This document shows, in pieces, positions 18,069 through 26,707 of a stretch of 46,581 nt of DNA; the first letter of the stretch is position 1; the number at the start of each line of letters is the position of its first letter. This stretch comes from Fontibacter flavus. Lineage in GTDB: Bacteria > Bacteroidota > Bacteroidia > Cytophagales > Cyclobacteriaceae. The notes beneath the pieces were generated by a model. It made no database searches, had not been told where the DNA came from, and saw nothing but the letters and a program-made list of their open reading frames with translations. The stretch covers positions 1 to 46,581 of the forward strand of contig NZ_JBHLWI010000035.1 of assembly GCF_042432905.1 (NCBI RefSeq), in the 5' to 3' direction. Made by a program: the position numbers and the translations under genes.

Positions 18069-18954
18069 AAAAAAGGAACCATATTTTTCGGTTATTATTC
18101 CGGTTTATCAAGATACTGAAAGACTTCTTCAGTGTCTTGATCGTTTCAATGGTTACTTATCAATGAATTTTAATTTTGAAGTTATTGTGGTCAATAATGA
18201 TCCTGAAATAAGTGATTTAAAAATAAATCCAAATCAATTCACATTTGATCTTCTTTTTACAAATGAAGTAACTCATGGCTCTTATGCAGCAAGAAATAAG
18301 GGACTTAAAATGGCACGAGGAACTGTGGTGGGATTTACAGACTCTGATTGTTTGCCTGGTAAAGATTGGTTACATAATGCATATGCTCACTTTTCAATTG
18401 ATAAAACAAAGAGCATAGGAATATTAACTGGTCCTGTTGCATTATTTTTTAAAGACCCGTTAAAATTATCACCAGCTGAGCTGTATGAAAAGTTTACAGC
18501 ATTTAAGACACAACAGTACGCCCAAGAAGGTTTTGCTATTACTGCTAATTGGTTTTCTTATAAGTCTGTTATCCAAGAGTTTGGAGGATTTAATTCGATT
18601 ATAAAATCAAATGGGGATTCAGAACTTTCTGGGAAAATCAGTCAAAAATATAAGCTTATTTTTTCAGAAAATTTGATTGTACATCATCCTGCCAGATATT
18701 TTACAAGTGATATGGTTTACAAATATCAAAGAATAATAGGTGGGACATATATCAGGAGATTTAAAGGGAGAAATTTTTATTTTTTTTTACATGTTGCTCA
18801 GTTTTCATTTAGAAGATATAGGTTCTTTATTAAAAAGCTTTTCACAATTCCTTTATCACAATCTTTAGATATTTTAAAAGTCTGTAATGCAGTTAATCTA
18901 GGTGTTTTTAGAGAGTATTTTTCGTTAATACAATCAGAAAAAACAAAAAGATAG
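18058..18954 (+). CDS. GT2 family glycosyltransferase
   Basis: YFSVIIPVYQDTERLLQCLDRF, FEVIVVNNDPE, GSYAARNKGLKMARGTVVGFTDSDCLPG are the GT2 core with DSD as metal site. ITANWFSYKSVIQEFGGFNS and SNGDSELSGKISQKYK form the catalytic second half, and LIVHHPARY follows. It is 298 aa with no membrane segment. The start overlaps the previous gene's end by 11 bp. Confidence 0.87.
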   Translation: MTIEKKEPYFSVIIPVYQDTERLLQCLDRFNGYLSMNFNFEVIVVNNDPEISDLKINPNQFTFDLLFTNEVTHGSYAARNKGLKMARGTVVGFTDSDCLPGKDWLHNAYAHFSIDKTKSIGILTGPVALFFKDPLKLSPAELYEKFTAFKTQQYAQEGFAITANWFSYKSVIQEFGGFNSIIKSNGDSELSGKISQKYKLIFSENLIVHHPARYFTSDMVYKYQRIIGGTYIRRFKGRNFYFFLHVAQFSFRRYRFFIKKLFTIPLSQSLDILKVCNAVNLGVFREYFSLIQSEKTKR

Positions 18955-18981
18955 AATAGACTTAAGTAGGTTCAATATACA

Positions 18982-20061
18982 GTGAGAATTTTATATTTAT
19001 TAAATAATATTGAAAGTGTAGGAGGTATTTCTACAATTACTATTAAAAAGATTGAGTGGTTTATTAAAGTTAAGGGTTATTCTATTGTTGTTTTTGTTAA
19101 AAGTCACCACTCTGATTATGAAGAAAAGTTTAATGGAAAACTGAAGATATATAATTTTGGATCGGTCTATGATGGTCTTAGTGGTTTCAAAAAAATATGG
19201 TATGTTTTAAAATTCAAACGTTTTGTAAAAGGTCTAATAAAGAAACATAATATTCAAATATGTGTAAGCACCCTTACTAGTTTAGATTTTTTTACACTGG
19301 TTTCAATATATAGAAAAGTTCCTAAAGTGTTGGAAATCCATTCAACCTCAAAAATTATCATTCAAAAGTCATATTATATAAAAAAACATTTTTACAAATT
19401 ATATGACAAGGTGGTTCTTTTAAATAATCTTGAAAAAAGTAATTATGGATTAAAAAATGTGACAATTATCCCTAATTTCATAGACCCTGGAAATAATTAT
19501 AATAAGAAAGAAAAAAAGAAAATTATCATTTCCGGAGGGAGAAATGATGTTTTAAAACAATGGAATCATCAAATAAAAGCTTGGAATTTAATTTATAATA
19601 AAACGTCTGATTGGGAATATCATTTATATATTGATGCAAATGAAGAGGATCTAAATTTTTTCAAATCGGTAGTTGAAAAAAACTGTAATTCAATCAAAAT
19701 TAATCAAGCGATTCCTGATTTTAGAGACAAGATAATGGAAGCATCAATTTTAGTTTTATCATCAAAATTAGAATGTTTTCCATTAAATATATTAGAGGCA
19801 TTTGCAGAAAAAACAGCTGTAATAAGTTATAAAACATATTCTGGTCCCTTAACATTGATCGAGCATTTAAAGACAGGTGTTTTAGTTGATCAAGATGATG
19901 TGAAAAAACTTTCTGAAGCTATTGAATTTCTAATTAATAATGAGGAAATGAGGAATGAGATTTCTGAAAATGCCAAGGAATTCTCTACAAATTTTGCCCC
20001 TGATAAAATTATGAACAATTGGTTAAGCCTGTTTGAATCTTTAATACATGAAAATTCTTAG
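18982..20061 (+). CDS. GT4 family glycosyltransferase
   Basis: The 359-aa protein begins at a GTG, giving RILYLLNNIESVGGISTITIKK, the GT4 glycine-rich loop. The C-domain has NVTIIPNFID, IIISGGRNDVLKQWNHQIKAW, and ILVLSSKLECFPLNILEAFAEKTAVISY with the conserved E-x7-E (E266, E274 approximately). It is among the most AT-rich genes of the locus. It overlaps the next gene by 14 bp. Confidence 0.85.
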   Translation: MRILYLLNNIESVGGISTITIKKIEWFIKVKGYSIVVFVKSHHSDYEEKFNGKLKIYNFGSVYDGLSGFKKIWYVLKFKRFVKGLIKKHNIQICVSTLTSLDFFTLVSIYRKVPKVLEIHSTSKIIIQKSYYIKKHFYKLYDKVVLLNNLEKSNYGLKNVTIIPNFIDPGNNYNKKEKKKIIISGGRNDVLKQWNHQIKAWNLIYNKTSDWEYHLYIDANEEDLNFFKSVVEKNCNSIKINQAIPDFRDKIMEASILVLSSKLECFPLNILEAFAEKTAVISYKTYSGPLTLIEHLKTGVLVDQDDVKKLSEAIEFLINNEEMRNEISENAKEFSTNFAPDKIMNNWLSLFESLIHENS

Positions 20062-21214
20062 GGTAGTATCAGAGCTTGATTTTGGAGGTGTTGAACAGGT
20101 TTTAGCGAATTCTCTGCCGCGATTGGTGAAAATGAAAGGACTTAAAGTATCTGTTGTAGTTCTTGGAAAAGGGGGAAGGATTTCGCGGTCTATGGAAGCT
20201 CAGGGAATTCAAATTGAAATATTAAATCATAATCCTAGGATACCAAATTTAAAATCAATTTATAGACTCATAAAAATTATTAGAAGATTAAAGCCGGATG
20301 TTTTGCATTGTCAAGGTGGAGAAGCAAATTTTCATGGACTAATCGCAGCAAGATTGGCGGATGTTCCTGTTCGGATTGGAGAGGAAATAGGTTTTCCGAA
20401 TCATCATTCTTATTGGAAGTATATTTTCAAACTGGTTTATAAAAACGCGACGAAAGTGATTTCTATTTCTCAGGCGGTAAAAGAAAGGATAGTGGAATTA
20501 GGGGAAGTGGAGGCAGAGAAGGTGGAGGTGGTGTATAATCCTGTTGAAATAAAGGGGAAGTCAATAGATTTCTCGCTCCGTGCCTCCACTCCCCGCCACG
20601 GCGGGCAGGAAAATGACAAAGGGAAGGCTATTCTTTTTAGTGAGCCTGATTTGCATGGAAACCAGATTGAAGGAGAAAAGCCATTTGTGTTTGTAACGAC
20701 ATGTAGGTTGGTGCCGGTGAAGAATTTGGATAGGTTGATTAATGCTTTGGCAAGGTTATGCAATGAATTTTCTGAAAAATCTATAGAATTATGGATTGTG
20801 GGAGATGGGCCATTAAGGGAGACACTTGAAAATCAGAGTAAGGAATTAGGGGTTTCAGATAAAGTGAAGTTTTGGGGATTTCAGGAGAATGTTTTTCTTT
20901 TTTTAAAAAAAGCAGATGTTTTTGTGTTGCCATCTTTGAGTGAAGGATCTTCAGTTTCTTTGGTTGAAGCAATGTTGTCTGGATTGCCTTCAATAGTAAC
21001 CAAAGTGGGAGGAGCTATTGAAATATTGGGCTCGAGTAAGTCAGGTGTATATATTGACCCATTGAATATTGAGTCAATAGTTAGTGCTATGGTGGATTTA
21101 ATTAGTTTACCTTTGCAAGAAAGAGATGGTATGGGCAAAAGTGCAATAACCGAAGCAAGAAGGTTTCTTCCAGAAAATTATGAAAAATTACTTATAAATA
21201 TTTATAATGGATGA
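20048..21214 (+). CDS. GT4 family glycosyltransferase with repeat-derived linker insert
   Basis: KILRVVSELDFGGVEQVLANSLPRL is a GT4 N-terminus of the subgroup also seen in the next gene, so the two may be old paralogues. The C-domain carries FVTTCRLVPVKNLDRLI, IVGDGPLRETLE, VFVLPSLSEGSSVSLVEAMLSGLPSIVTKVGG. Between the two domains, after VEVVYNPVEIKGKS, residues about 174-192 (DFSLRASTPRHGGQENDK) are encoded by DNA with a GC-rich palindrome that resembles intergenic repeat, in frame and without a stop. The linker is a permissive place, so the enzyme is probably functional. GC content rises in the second half of the gene. Confidence 0.87.
   Translation: MKILRVVSELDFGGVEQVLANSLPRLVKMKGLKVSVVVLGKGGRISRSMEAQGIQIEILNHNPRIPNLKSIYRLIKIIRRLKPDVLHCQGGEANFHGLIAARLADVPVRIGEEIGFPNHHSYWKYIFKLVYKNATKVISISQAVKERIVELGEVEAEKVEVVYNPVEIKGKSIDFSLRASTPRHGGQENDKGKAILFSEPDLHGNQIEGEKPFVFVTTCRLVPVKNLDRLINALARLCNEFSEKSIELWIVGDGPLRETLENQSKELGVSDKVKFWGFQENVFLFLKKADVFVLPSLSEGSSVSLVEAMLSGLPSIVTKVGGAIEILGSSKSGVYIDPLNIESIVSAMVDLISLPLQERDGMGKSAITEARRFLPENYEKLLINIYNG
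20567..20621. repeat. Repeat-like in-frame insert within the GT4 gene
   Basis: About 55 bp running from gatttctcgctccg to aaatgacaaag, with the hairpin cccgccacggcggg in the centre. The flanks gatttctcgctccg and aaatgacaaag are of a type I know as a common intergenic repeat in Bacteroidota. The surrounding gene is AT-rich, and the related next GT4 gene has no such segment between its VIYN-like strand and the C-domain. This looks like insertion of a small repeat into a domain linker. Confidence 0.55.
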
Positions 21215-22338
21215 AAATCCGAGTACTTCATTGCATTGAAACAATTGCTTCTGGTGGAGTAGAACAAGTAAGGTTAACTCTTATTAAAGGGTTGGATAAG
21301 GGGAAGTTTGAACATAAAATTGTTTGTACTTGGGCTGGGGGATATGTGGCTGATTCTTTAGAGAAAGAAGGAGTTGAATTAATTCCGATAGGAGTTTTTA
21401 AATCAATTCTTGATATAAGAAAATATGGGGAAGTTTTAAGAATTATCAAGGAGTTTAAGCCCCATATAATTCACGGAGCTATTTTTGAAGGAATGGCAAT
21501 GGCTGCCATAAGTGGTAATCTTGGTAAAGTCCCTGTTATTATTTTGGAAGAAACATCTGATCCTGTTTATCGTAGCCAAAAAGCGATTTGGCTTCAAAGG
21601 TTCTTAGTGAAACTTTCAGATAAAATTATTGGTATTTCTCCAAATGTTTGCAATTTCTTAATCAAGAAAGCCAAAATTCACCCAAATAAAGTTCACCTTA
21701 TAAATAATGGAGTTTCAATTCCAAGTGTTGATTTTGACCAAAATCAGATTGAAGCGTTAAAATCGAAATTGAAAATAAGTTCAGGCGATTTTATTATTGG
21801 AGCAGTAGGAAGGGTGTTAGATGTTGTGAAAAGATTCTCTGATATTTTGAAAGCTCTTCAAAAAATTGATAACCCTAAAGTAAAATTTCTTTTGGTTGGA
21901 GATGGCCAAGACTTAAATCAACTTAAAAATCTTGCCATTGATTTGGGAGTTGAAAAACAATTTTTGACTGTTGGTTATCAGTCTAAAACAACATACTATT
22001 ACTTAATAATGGATGTGTTTTGTGTACCTTCAGCAAATGAGGGATTTGGGCTTGTAGCAGTAGAGGCAATGTTTTTTAGATTACCGGTAATTGGTACAAA
22101 GGTCGGTGGTTTACAGGATATTGTAGTAGATAATCAGACAGGATTTTTAATTCCTCCAAATTCTCCCCAAGAAATTGCCGAAAAAATTCAATATCTAATC
22201 GATTTTCCTGAAACAAGTAAAAGCATGGGAGAAAATGGTTATGAGCGTGCGATGGAACATTATACTGCTGATCGATATTGCAGGAAAGTTGAGGATTTGT
22301 ATCTTGAATTGTTAAAGAAAAAAGGAATTATAGAGTAA
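21211..22338 (+). CDS. GT4 family glycosyltransferase
   Basis: The 375-aa protein opens with KIRVLHCIETIASGGVEQVRLTLIKGLD, then IIHGAIFEGMAMAAISG and VHLINNGVSIP. The C-domain has IIGAVGRVLDVVKRFSDIL, LLVGDGQDLNQLKNLA, DVFCVPSANEGFGLVAVEAMFFRLPVIGTKVGG with the E-x7-E-type motif. The SGGVEQV loop and overall order match the preceding GT4, suggesting paralogy. It overlaps that gene by 4 bp (ATGA). An 89-bp gap follows. Confidence 0.88.
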   Translation: MKIRVLHCIETIASGGVEQVRLTLIKGLDKGKFEHKIVCTWAGGYVADSLEKEGVELIPIGVFKSILDIRKYGEVLRIIKEFKPHIIHGAIFEGMAMAAISGNLGKVPVIILEETSDPVYRSQKAIWLQRFLVKLSDKIIGISPNVCNFLIKKAKIHPNKVHLINNGVSIPSVDFDQNQIEALKSKLKISSGDFIIGAVGRVLDVVKRFSDILKALQKIDNPKVKFLLVGDGQDLNQLKNLAIDLGVEKQFLTVGYQSKTTYYYLIMDVFCVPSANEGFGLVAVEAMFFRLPVIGTKVGGLQDIVVDNQTGFLIPPNSPQEIAEKIQYLIDFPETSKSMGENGYERAMEHYTADRYCRKVEDLYLELLKKKGIIE

Positions 22339-22427
22339 AATGGAATTTATAGTTGTGAAGATTCTTAAGTTTAAACCTAATTCCAAATCCTTTTGACTTT
22401 TTCCTTTTTACTTTTGCCTTATTTAAT

Positions 22428-23675
22428 ATGATAGATGTAATTATTATAGTGGCACTTTTAATTGCTTTGGTCAACTCGAACTCGATTATGGCTAAGAAAT
22501 TTAGCTTGCCCTATAAGTATGAATTGCATTTACATTATTTGCTGTTTTATCATCTGTTTTTTAGCCTATTCTTCACTTGGTATATTTTGAATTTTGGAGG
22601 AGATTCCAAGGGGTACTGGGGAATGGTAATGGAGCAAGTCTTAATTAAGGGTGAAATTACTTGGTTTAGTTATTTTGGCACAAGTACAACTTTTATTCTT
22701 TGGCTGTGCTATATGCCGAGTAAAATTTTAGGGTTAAGTTACCTTACTGGAAACATTTTATTTGGCTTTCTAGGATTTATTGGAATTAGGTATTTATTTG
22801 TTTTAGTTGCTACAAAATTTCCCGTCAATCATTATGTACTTAATTTGCCATTATTTCCTTTGATTTTTTATATACCTAATTTGCATTTTTGGTCATCAGG
22901 TGTTGGTAAAGATTCAATTTCTTTTTGGGCAATAGCTTGGTTTTTATTTGCAATTCAGGAATATAAATCGAGATGGTGGCAAGCTGGAATTGCTTTATTT
23001 TTTGCATATTATACTAGGCCTCATATTGGTCAGGCACTGATAGGTGCTATTGCCATAGCTTTGGTTTTAGGATCTGAAATCAAAATCAGTTATAAAATAT
23101 TTTTAGGCGCTTTGGCTTTGATCGGTACTTCCTACTTGAGTTCTACAACTCTTGATTTTTTGGAAATCAGTGATTTTTCTTTAGATGAAATGACTGGAAA
23201 GGCTGAAAAAACAGCATTTCTTTTGAAATCTGGAAATGTTAAGTCTGGGGTTGATATTTCTTCTTATCCTTGGCCACTAAGAATTTTTACATATATGTTT
23301 AGACCTCTATTCCTAGATGCTCATAATGTAATGGCATTACTTAGTTCCTTTGAAAATGCATTGTATTTGTATTTAAGTTTTTTTATTTACAGAAATTGGA
23401 CACCTGAAGCATTACGGGACATGCCGGTATTTTTAAAAACAGGGATTATCATGTTTATTCCGATTACTTTGGCCTTTGCTAACAGCTTAGGTAATTTGGG
23501 GGTTATTATGCGTATGAAAAACATGACCATGATTTATTTCCTGCTCTTTTGCTTCTTCTTGATTGCCTACAATAAAAAATTGAGGTATCAGAAGTTGCAG
23601 GAGAAGTTGAAGTACTACAAACAAAGGGAGGAGGTTATTTCCAAAAAGCGTGAAATGGAATTGAAGAAGGGATAG
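22428..23675 (+). CDS. Polytopic membrane protein, candidate polysaccharide polymerase or GT-C-like enzyme
   Basis: The 415-aa protein has about nine or ten hydrophobic stretches and a basic, coiled C-terminal tail (KLRYQKLQEKLKYYKQREEVISKK). Conserved-looking polar blocks in loops are NFGGDSKGYWG, LHFWSSGVGKDSISFWAIAW and FAYYTRPHIGQALIG. The layout resembles the multi-pass proteins found once per Bacteroidota glycan locus and sometimes called EpsG- or Wzy-like. ABC-exported glycans do not strictly need Wzy, so a GT-C role is also possible. I do not recognise a specific family. Confidence 0.6.
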   Translation: MIDVIIIVALLIALVNSNSIMAKKFSLPYKYELHLHYLLFYHLFFSLFFTWYILNFGGDSKGYWGMVMEQVLIKGEITWFSYFGTSTTFILWLCYMPSKILGLSYLTGNILFGFLGFIGIRYLFVLVATKFPVNHYVLNLPLFPLIFYIPNLHFWSSGVGKDSISFWAIAWFLFAIQEYKSRWWQAGIALFFAYYTRPHIGQALIGAIAIALVLGSEIKISYKIFLGALALIGTSYLSSTTLDFLEISDFSLDEMTGKAEKTAFLLKSGNVKSGVDISSYPWPLRIFTYMFRPLFLDAHNVMALLSSFENALYLYLSFFIYRNWTPEALRDMPVFLKTGIIMFIPITLAFANSLGNLGVIMRMKNMTMIYFLLFCFFLIAYNKKLRYQKLQEKLKYYKQREEVISKKREMELKKG

Positions 23676-23875
23676 GGGGCTTTGGAAATGTAGAATGATA
23701 AGTGGGACTAATATTAAGAGCCAAGGCAAAAGTAAAAAGGCAAAAGTTTGGGCAATGAAGAGTGAGGAATTATGAATGAGGGATTTTTGTAAGGTATATT
23801 ATTCGATGTTGTCTAGTTGTCAGGTTGTCGAGTTGGTTTAGGATACCAAGGTTATTGAATTGAATTAAATTGTAA
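23676..23875. repeat. Intergenic spacer with a solo copy of the 60-bp repeat core
   Basis: The spacer holds aagagccaaggcaaaagtaaaaaggcaaaag near 23718-23748, the same core that is tandemly repeated at 28.1-29.1 kb, followed by gaagagtgaggaattatgaatgag and gtcgagttggtt-type fragments that also recur near 25.2 kb. No gene is seen. Confidence 0.65.
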
Positions 23876-25108
23876 GTGGGTTATAGTTTGAAGAAGAAAA
23901 TACTTTTTTTACCAAAATATCCCCGGATGGGGGCGTCGAGCAGGGTGAGGACTTATCAGTTTTTGCCCTTATGGGAAGCAGGGGGATACCAGGTAAAGGT
24001 ATCCTCTTTTTTTAATGAGGTTTACCTGAAATCCCTCTATGCCCATATCAGACCAGGTGTGGGAAATGTGATTGGATGTTACCTGAGGAGATTGGGGATT
24101 TTACTATCAATCTGGAAATATGATGTGCTGATTATTGAAAAGGAATTGTTTCCTTATCTGCCTGCCTATGCGGAGTTTTTATTGAAGCTTTTTGGGAAGA
24201 AGTATATCGTGGATTATGATGATGCGGTGTTTCATAATTATGACCAGAGCAAGAATAAGCTGGTGAGGTCTTGGATGGGAGATAAAATTGATCTGGTAAT
24301 GGGATATGCCACCATGGTCTGGGCGGGGAATGGGTATTTGAGGGAACGTGCGATTCAAGCGGGAGCGAAAAGGGTTGTGGAGATGGCTACGGTTATTGAC
24401 GCGCATAAGTATATGAATGTAGAATTAGGGAGGACCCAGCGTGAAGAAAATGTCCGGGGGACTCCCGATAGCTATCGGGATAGCAGGGGCCAGGTTGCAG
24501 GGCGGGATATTCCAGAAAGTGAAAACAATCAAGATAAAAAAGTTTGGGTGGGGTGGATAGGGAGTCCGAGTACGATGAAGTATTTGAGGGGATTATTGCC
24601 TGTGTTGGAGCGGTTAGGGGAGGAAGTGGAGTTTGGACTTTTAATTGTGAATGGAGAATTGAGAATTAAGAATGAGGAACTGGGTTCCAAGGTTGACATA
24701 AAGCATATCGTCTGGACGGAGGAGGGAGAAGTGGAGGCGATCAGGAAGATGGATATTGGAATTATGCCTCTTCCGGATGATCAATGGGAGCGGGGGAAAT
24801 GTGCTTACAAATTGATCCAATATATGGCATGTGGCCTGCCTGTGGTGGCTTCACCTGTGGGGATGAATCAGGAAGTGGTGAGGCATGGGGAGAATGGGTT
24901 TCTGGCGGGTACTGAGGAGGAGTGGATTCAGGCATTGAAAACCTTGATCCTGGATGCATCGCTGAGGAAAAGGATGGGAGAGAAGGGATTGGAATTGGTG
25001 AAGGAGCGGTTTACGGTGGAGGGGAATTTTGGGGTGATGAGGAGGGAAGTGGAGAGTTTGTTGGAAGTGGGAAGTCGAAAGGCGGATTTCGAAAGTTTGA
25101 ACCATTAA
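23876..25108 (+). CDS. GT4-like glycosyltransferase carrying repeat-derived inserts
   Basis: The 410-aa protein starts at GTG, or possibly at a TTG four codons later: KILFLPKYPRMGASSRVRTYQFLPLWEAGG. YIVDYDDAVFHNY and VIDAHKY belong to the N-domain. The C-domain has VWVGWIGSPSTMKYLRGLLPVL, DIGIMPLPDDQWERGKCAYKLIQYMACGLPVVASPVG, a GT4 block in which KCxxKxxQYMxxGxPVV is typical. Residues about 184-215 (GTPDSYRDSRGQVAGRD in the middle) contain an 18-bp perfect palindrome and match intergenic repeat sequence. A second segment, NGELRIKNEELG, resembles another repeat type. It is separated from the rest of the locus by a repeat-filled spacer, has much higher G content, and may be a later addition. 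Confidence 0.82.
   Translation: MGYSLKKKILFLPKYPRMGASSRVRTYQFLPLWEAGGYQVKVSSFFNEVYLKSLYAHIRPGVGNVIGCYLRRLGILLSIWKYDVLIIEKELFPYLPAYAEFLLKLFGKKYIVDYDDAVFHNYDQSKNKLVRSWMGDKIDLVMGYATMVWAGNGYLRERAIQAGAKRVVEMATVIDAHKYMNVELGRTQREENVRGTPDSYRDSRGQVAGRDIPESENNQDKKVWVGWIGSPSTMKYLRGLLPVLERLGEEVEFGLLIVNGELRIKNEELGSKVDIKHIVWTEEGEVEAIRKMDIGIMPLPDDQWERGKCAYKLIQYMACGLPVVASPVGMNQEVVRHGENGFLAGTEEEWIQALKTLILDASLRKRMGEKGLELVKERFTVEGNFGVMRREVESLLEVGSRKADFESLNH
24463..24510. repeat. Hairpin and repeat fragment inside the GT4-like gene
   Basis: A perfect 18-bp palindrome (tcccgatagctatcggga) is followed at once by agcaggggccaggttgcagg, which matches the repeat tail gaggggccaggatgcagg at 25.5 kb and gaggggccaggttgtagg at 30.05 kb. 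The join is in frame and lies in the linker between the two Rossmann-like domains. Confidence 0.7.
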
Positions 25109-26205
25109 GAAGTTGAGCGATTTAAGGGGTTCATTAAGAGGGGGATTAAGAGCCAAGTCAAAAGGCAAAAGGAAAAAGGGGGAGGGGGTAATGAAGAATG
25201 AGGAATTAAAAATGAAGAATGAGTTATTGTTGTTGTCATGGTTGTCGAGTTGTCAGGTTGGAGCTTTAAGGGTTGGGGAGATTGTTGCTTTTTAGATAGG
25301 GGGTTTTTTAAACCACGAAGGTCAATGAGGACACAAAGAAAAGGGTAAAATATCTCAAAGGGGTGGTTATTGAAAAGGGCTTCTCCTTGTCACCTCGACG
25401 GTAGGAGAGGTCTTTAATGTGGAATTGGGAATGATAAATGGGAACATAAGAGCCAAGAGGACCGAACGTTAAGAAATCAGCCCTTTGGCTGATTTTAGTG
25501 AGGGGCCAGGATGCAGGGTGGGTAAAAAGGCAAAAGTTTGAACTTTTCTAAAGTTCCGGATGACGGTTTTGATATGAGAAAGATTTCTGAGCAAAGTGAA
25601 TAGGCCTGAAGGGCCGGGATATTAGAGGGATGGTTGGAGGCCATCCCGGATACGCCGGCGATACGGAACCGCGGATAGGATAGAAATGATAACCACTCCT
25701 GCCTGCTGCAGGCAGGAATTACACTAATTACACAAATTTTTAAATTCTATATTTTGGCTGATTGAGGATTTTGATGTGATTTTCAGATCAATGCAACAAA
25801 AGAAAATGAATTAGGCGCGAGGCTTTGGATTGACGCGAATTCTTGTTCCGAATGAGATTACAATAGTCCAGCTTCTGGAGAAGCAGGATAACAAGCGACA
25901 AGGAGGACTTCCTGGCTCTAATTACCCTTAAATTAATTGATGCTGATTGCTTTTTTGGTTTCATTTTGACAACTGAAGGTTGTGCTGCTGGTACAACGGA
26001 TATTGCTATTGTAACGGATAGCCCCTCTACTTTTAGGAGAGGGGTTGGGGTGAGGTAAGGAAGAGGAAGGATCTTTAATTCAACAAAGTCCAGCTTCTGG
26101 AGAAGCAGGACAACTGGTTACAATAGAGGGGTCCAAGTCTCTCTCATGGGAAATAAACCTGAAGAACCTTGAATCAAGATATTCCGGACAATACTGACTC
26201 CTCCT
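25109..26205. repeat. Repeat-rich, gene-free region right of the polysaccharide locus
   Basis: No convincing gene in 1.1 kb. It has cores of the 60-bp repeat at about 25146 and 25447, a hairpin module (gaggaccgaacgttaag, hairpin, tagtgaggggccagg) at 25457-25510, a copy of the long dispersed repeat at about 25530-25910 (gtttgaacttttctaaagtt, taggcctgaagggcc, ggatggttggaggccatcc, tacgccggcg, cctgcctgctgcaggcagg, aattaggcgc), and a second ccagcttctggag / gtccaagtctctctc module at 26090-26170. The same order of blocks occurs at the left edge of the window. Confidence 0.75.
25474..25495. other. Conserved hairpin, copy 1
   Basis: Perfect 9-bp stem aaatcagcc / ggctgattt with a cttt loop. The flanks gaggaccgaacgttaag and tagtgaggggccagg are shared with the copy at 30018-30038, but the stem bases differ there in a pairing-preserving way. 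Confidence 0.7.
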
Positions 26206-26243
26206 AAAAAAAAATCCCGCGAAACCATCGCGGGATTTTTTTA
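26206..26243 (-). terminator. Rho-independent terminator of the four-gene cassette
   Basis: Stem atcccgcg / cgcgggat (26214-26221 and 26229-26236) with a 7-nt loop, extended by an A-run on one side and a T-run on the other. Read on the minus strand it follows the 76-aa gene by a few bases and ends in a U-run. The A/T symmetry means it could also stop plus-strand transcription coming out of the repeat region. Confidence 0.88.
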
Positions 26244-26248
26244 TTTAA

Positions 26249-26479
26249 CTATTCCTCATCGGGGTCATGGGGAAGGGTAATCTGACTGATGGCGGTGATG
26301 ACGGCTCCGGCTGTCATGAGGTAGCCCGCTCCTGTGATCAGGAAGGTAGGTAAGACCACCGGGGCAGTCATGATGGCTGCACCGACTCCTGTTACCACCA
26401 GGCCGATGTTTCTGAGTTTTTTGAAAAAGGGAGGGGTTGGGCCCGTCACCCTTTTCTTGATTTCATCGATTGTATTCAT
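26249..26479 (-). CDS. Small two-helix membrane protein
   Basis: A 76-aa protein: a basic N-terminus (MNTIDEIKKRVTGPTPPFFKKLRN), then two hydrophobic segments rich in Gly/Ala (IGLVVTGVGAAIMTAPVVLPTFLI and GAGYLMTAGAVITAISQ), then an acidic tail HDPDEE. Small hairpin membrane proteins like this occur in phage lysis or phage-like modules, but I cannot name a family. It is last in the minus-strand cassette, 15 bp after the previous gene and directly before the terminator. Confidence 0.7.
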   Translation of the reverse strand: MNTIDEIKKRVTGPTPPFFKKLRNIGLVVTGVGAAIMTAPVVLPTFLITGAGYLMTAGAVITAISQITLPHDPDEE

Positions 26480-26494
26480 AGTTTTCGAATTGTT

Positions 26495-26707
26495 TTAACT
26501 GATTTTTTTAATGAGGTTTGATACCTCTTTTTTGATCTGTCCCTGCTCGGCTTTCAGCCAAATGCAGAGTTCTCTCAGGTTCATCTGGTCTTTTTTCAAG
26601 TCCCTGATGTCCTGCACCAATAGCTTTAAGAAATAGGCTATTACCGATAGGAGAACAGAAGAAAGCCCTCCCAAGATCAGACCGATAAAACCTTCTGTGA
26701 TGACCAT
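26495..26707 (-). CDS. Small membrane protein with coiled-coil tail (holin/XhlA-like layout)
   Basis: I start this at the ATG giving MVITEGFIGLILGG (70 aa), because the longer upstream frame is a low-complexity shadow of the DUF5675-like gene. One hydrophobic helix (residues 5-29) is followed by a charged amphipathic stretch (VQDIRDLKKDQMNLRELCIWLKAEQGQIKKEVSNLIKKIS) that should form a coiled coil. XhlA-type phage proteins and other small holin-associated proteins have a comparable helix-plus-coil design with the order reversed. The start overlaps the preceding gene by 31 bp, implying coupled translation. Confidence 0.65.
   Translation of the reverse strand: MVITEGFIGLILGGLSSVLLSVIAYFLKLLVQDIRDLKKDQMNLRELCIWLKAEQGQIKKEVSNLIKKIS

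Noticed and set aside
24851..25295. Open frames on both strands over the end of the last glycosyltransferase and the repeat region
   Set aside because: Biased G-rich composition gives long frames in several phases; only the GT4-like frame has recognisable motifs.
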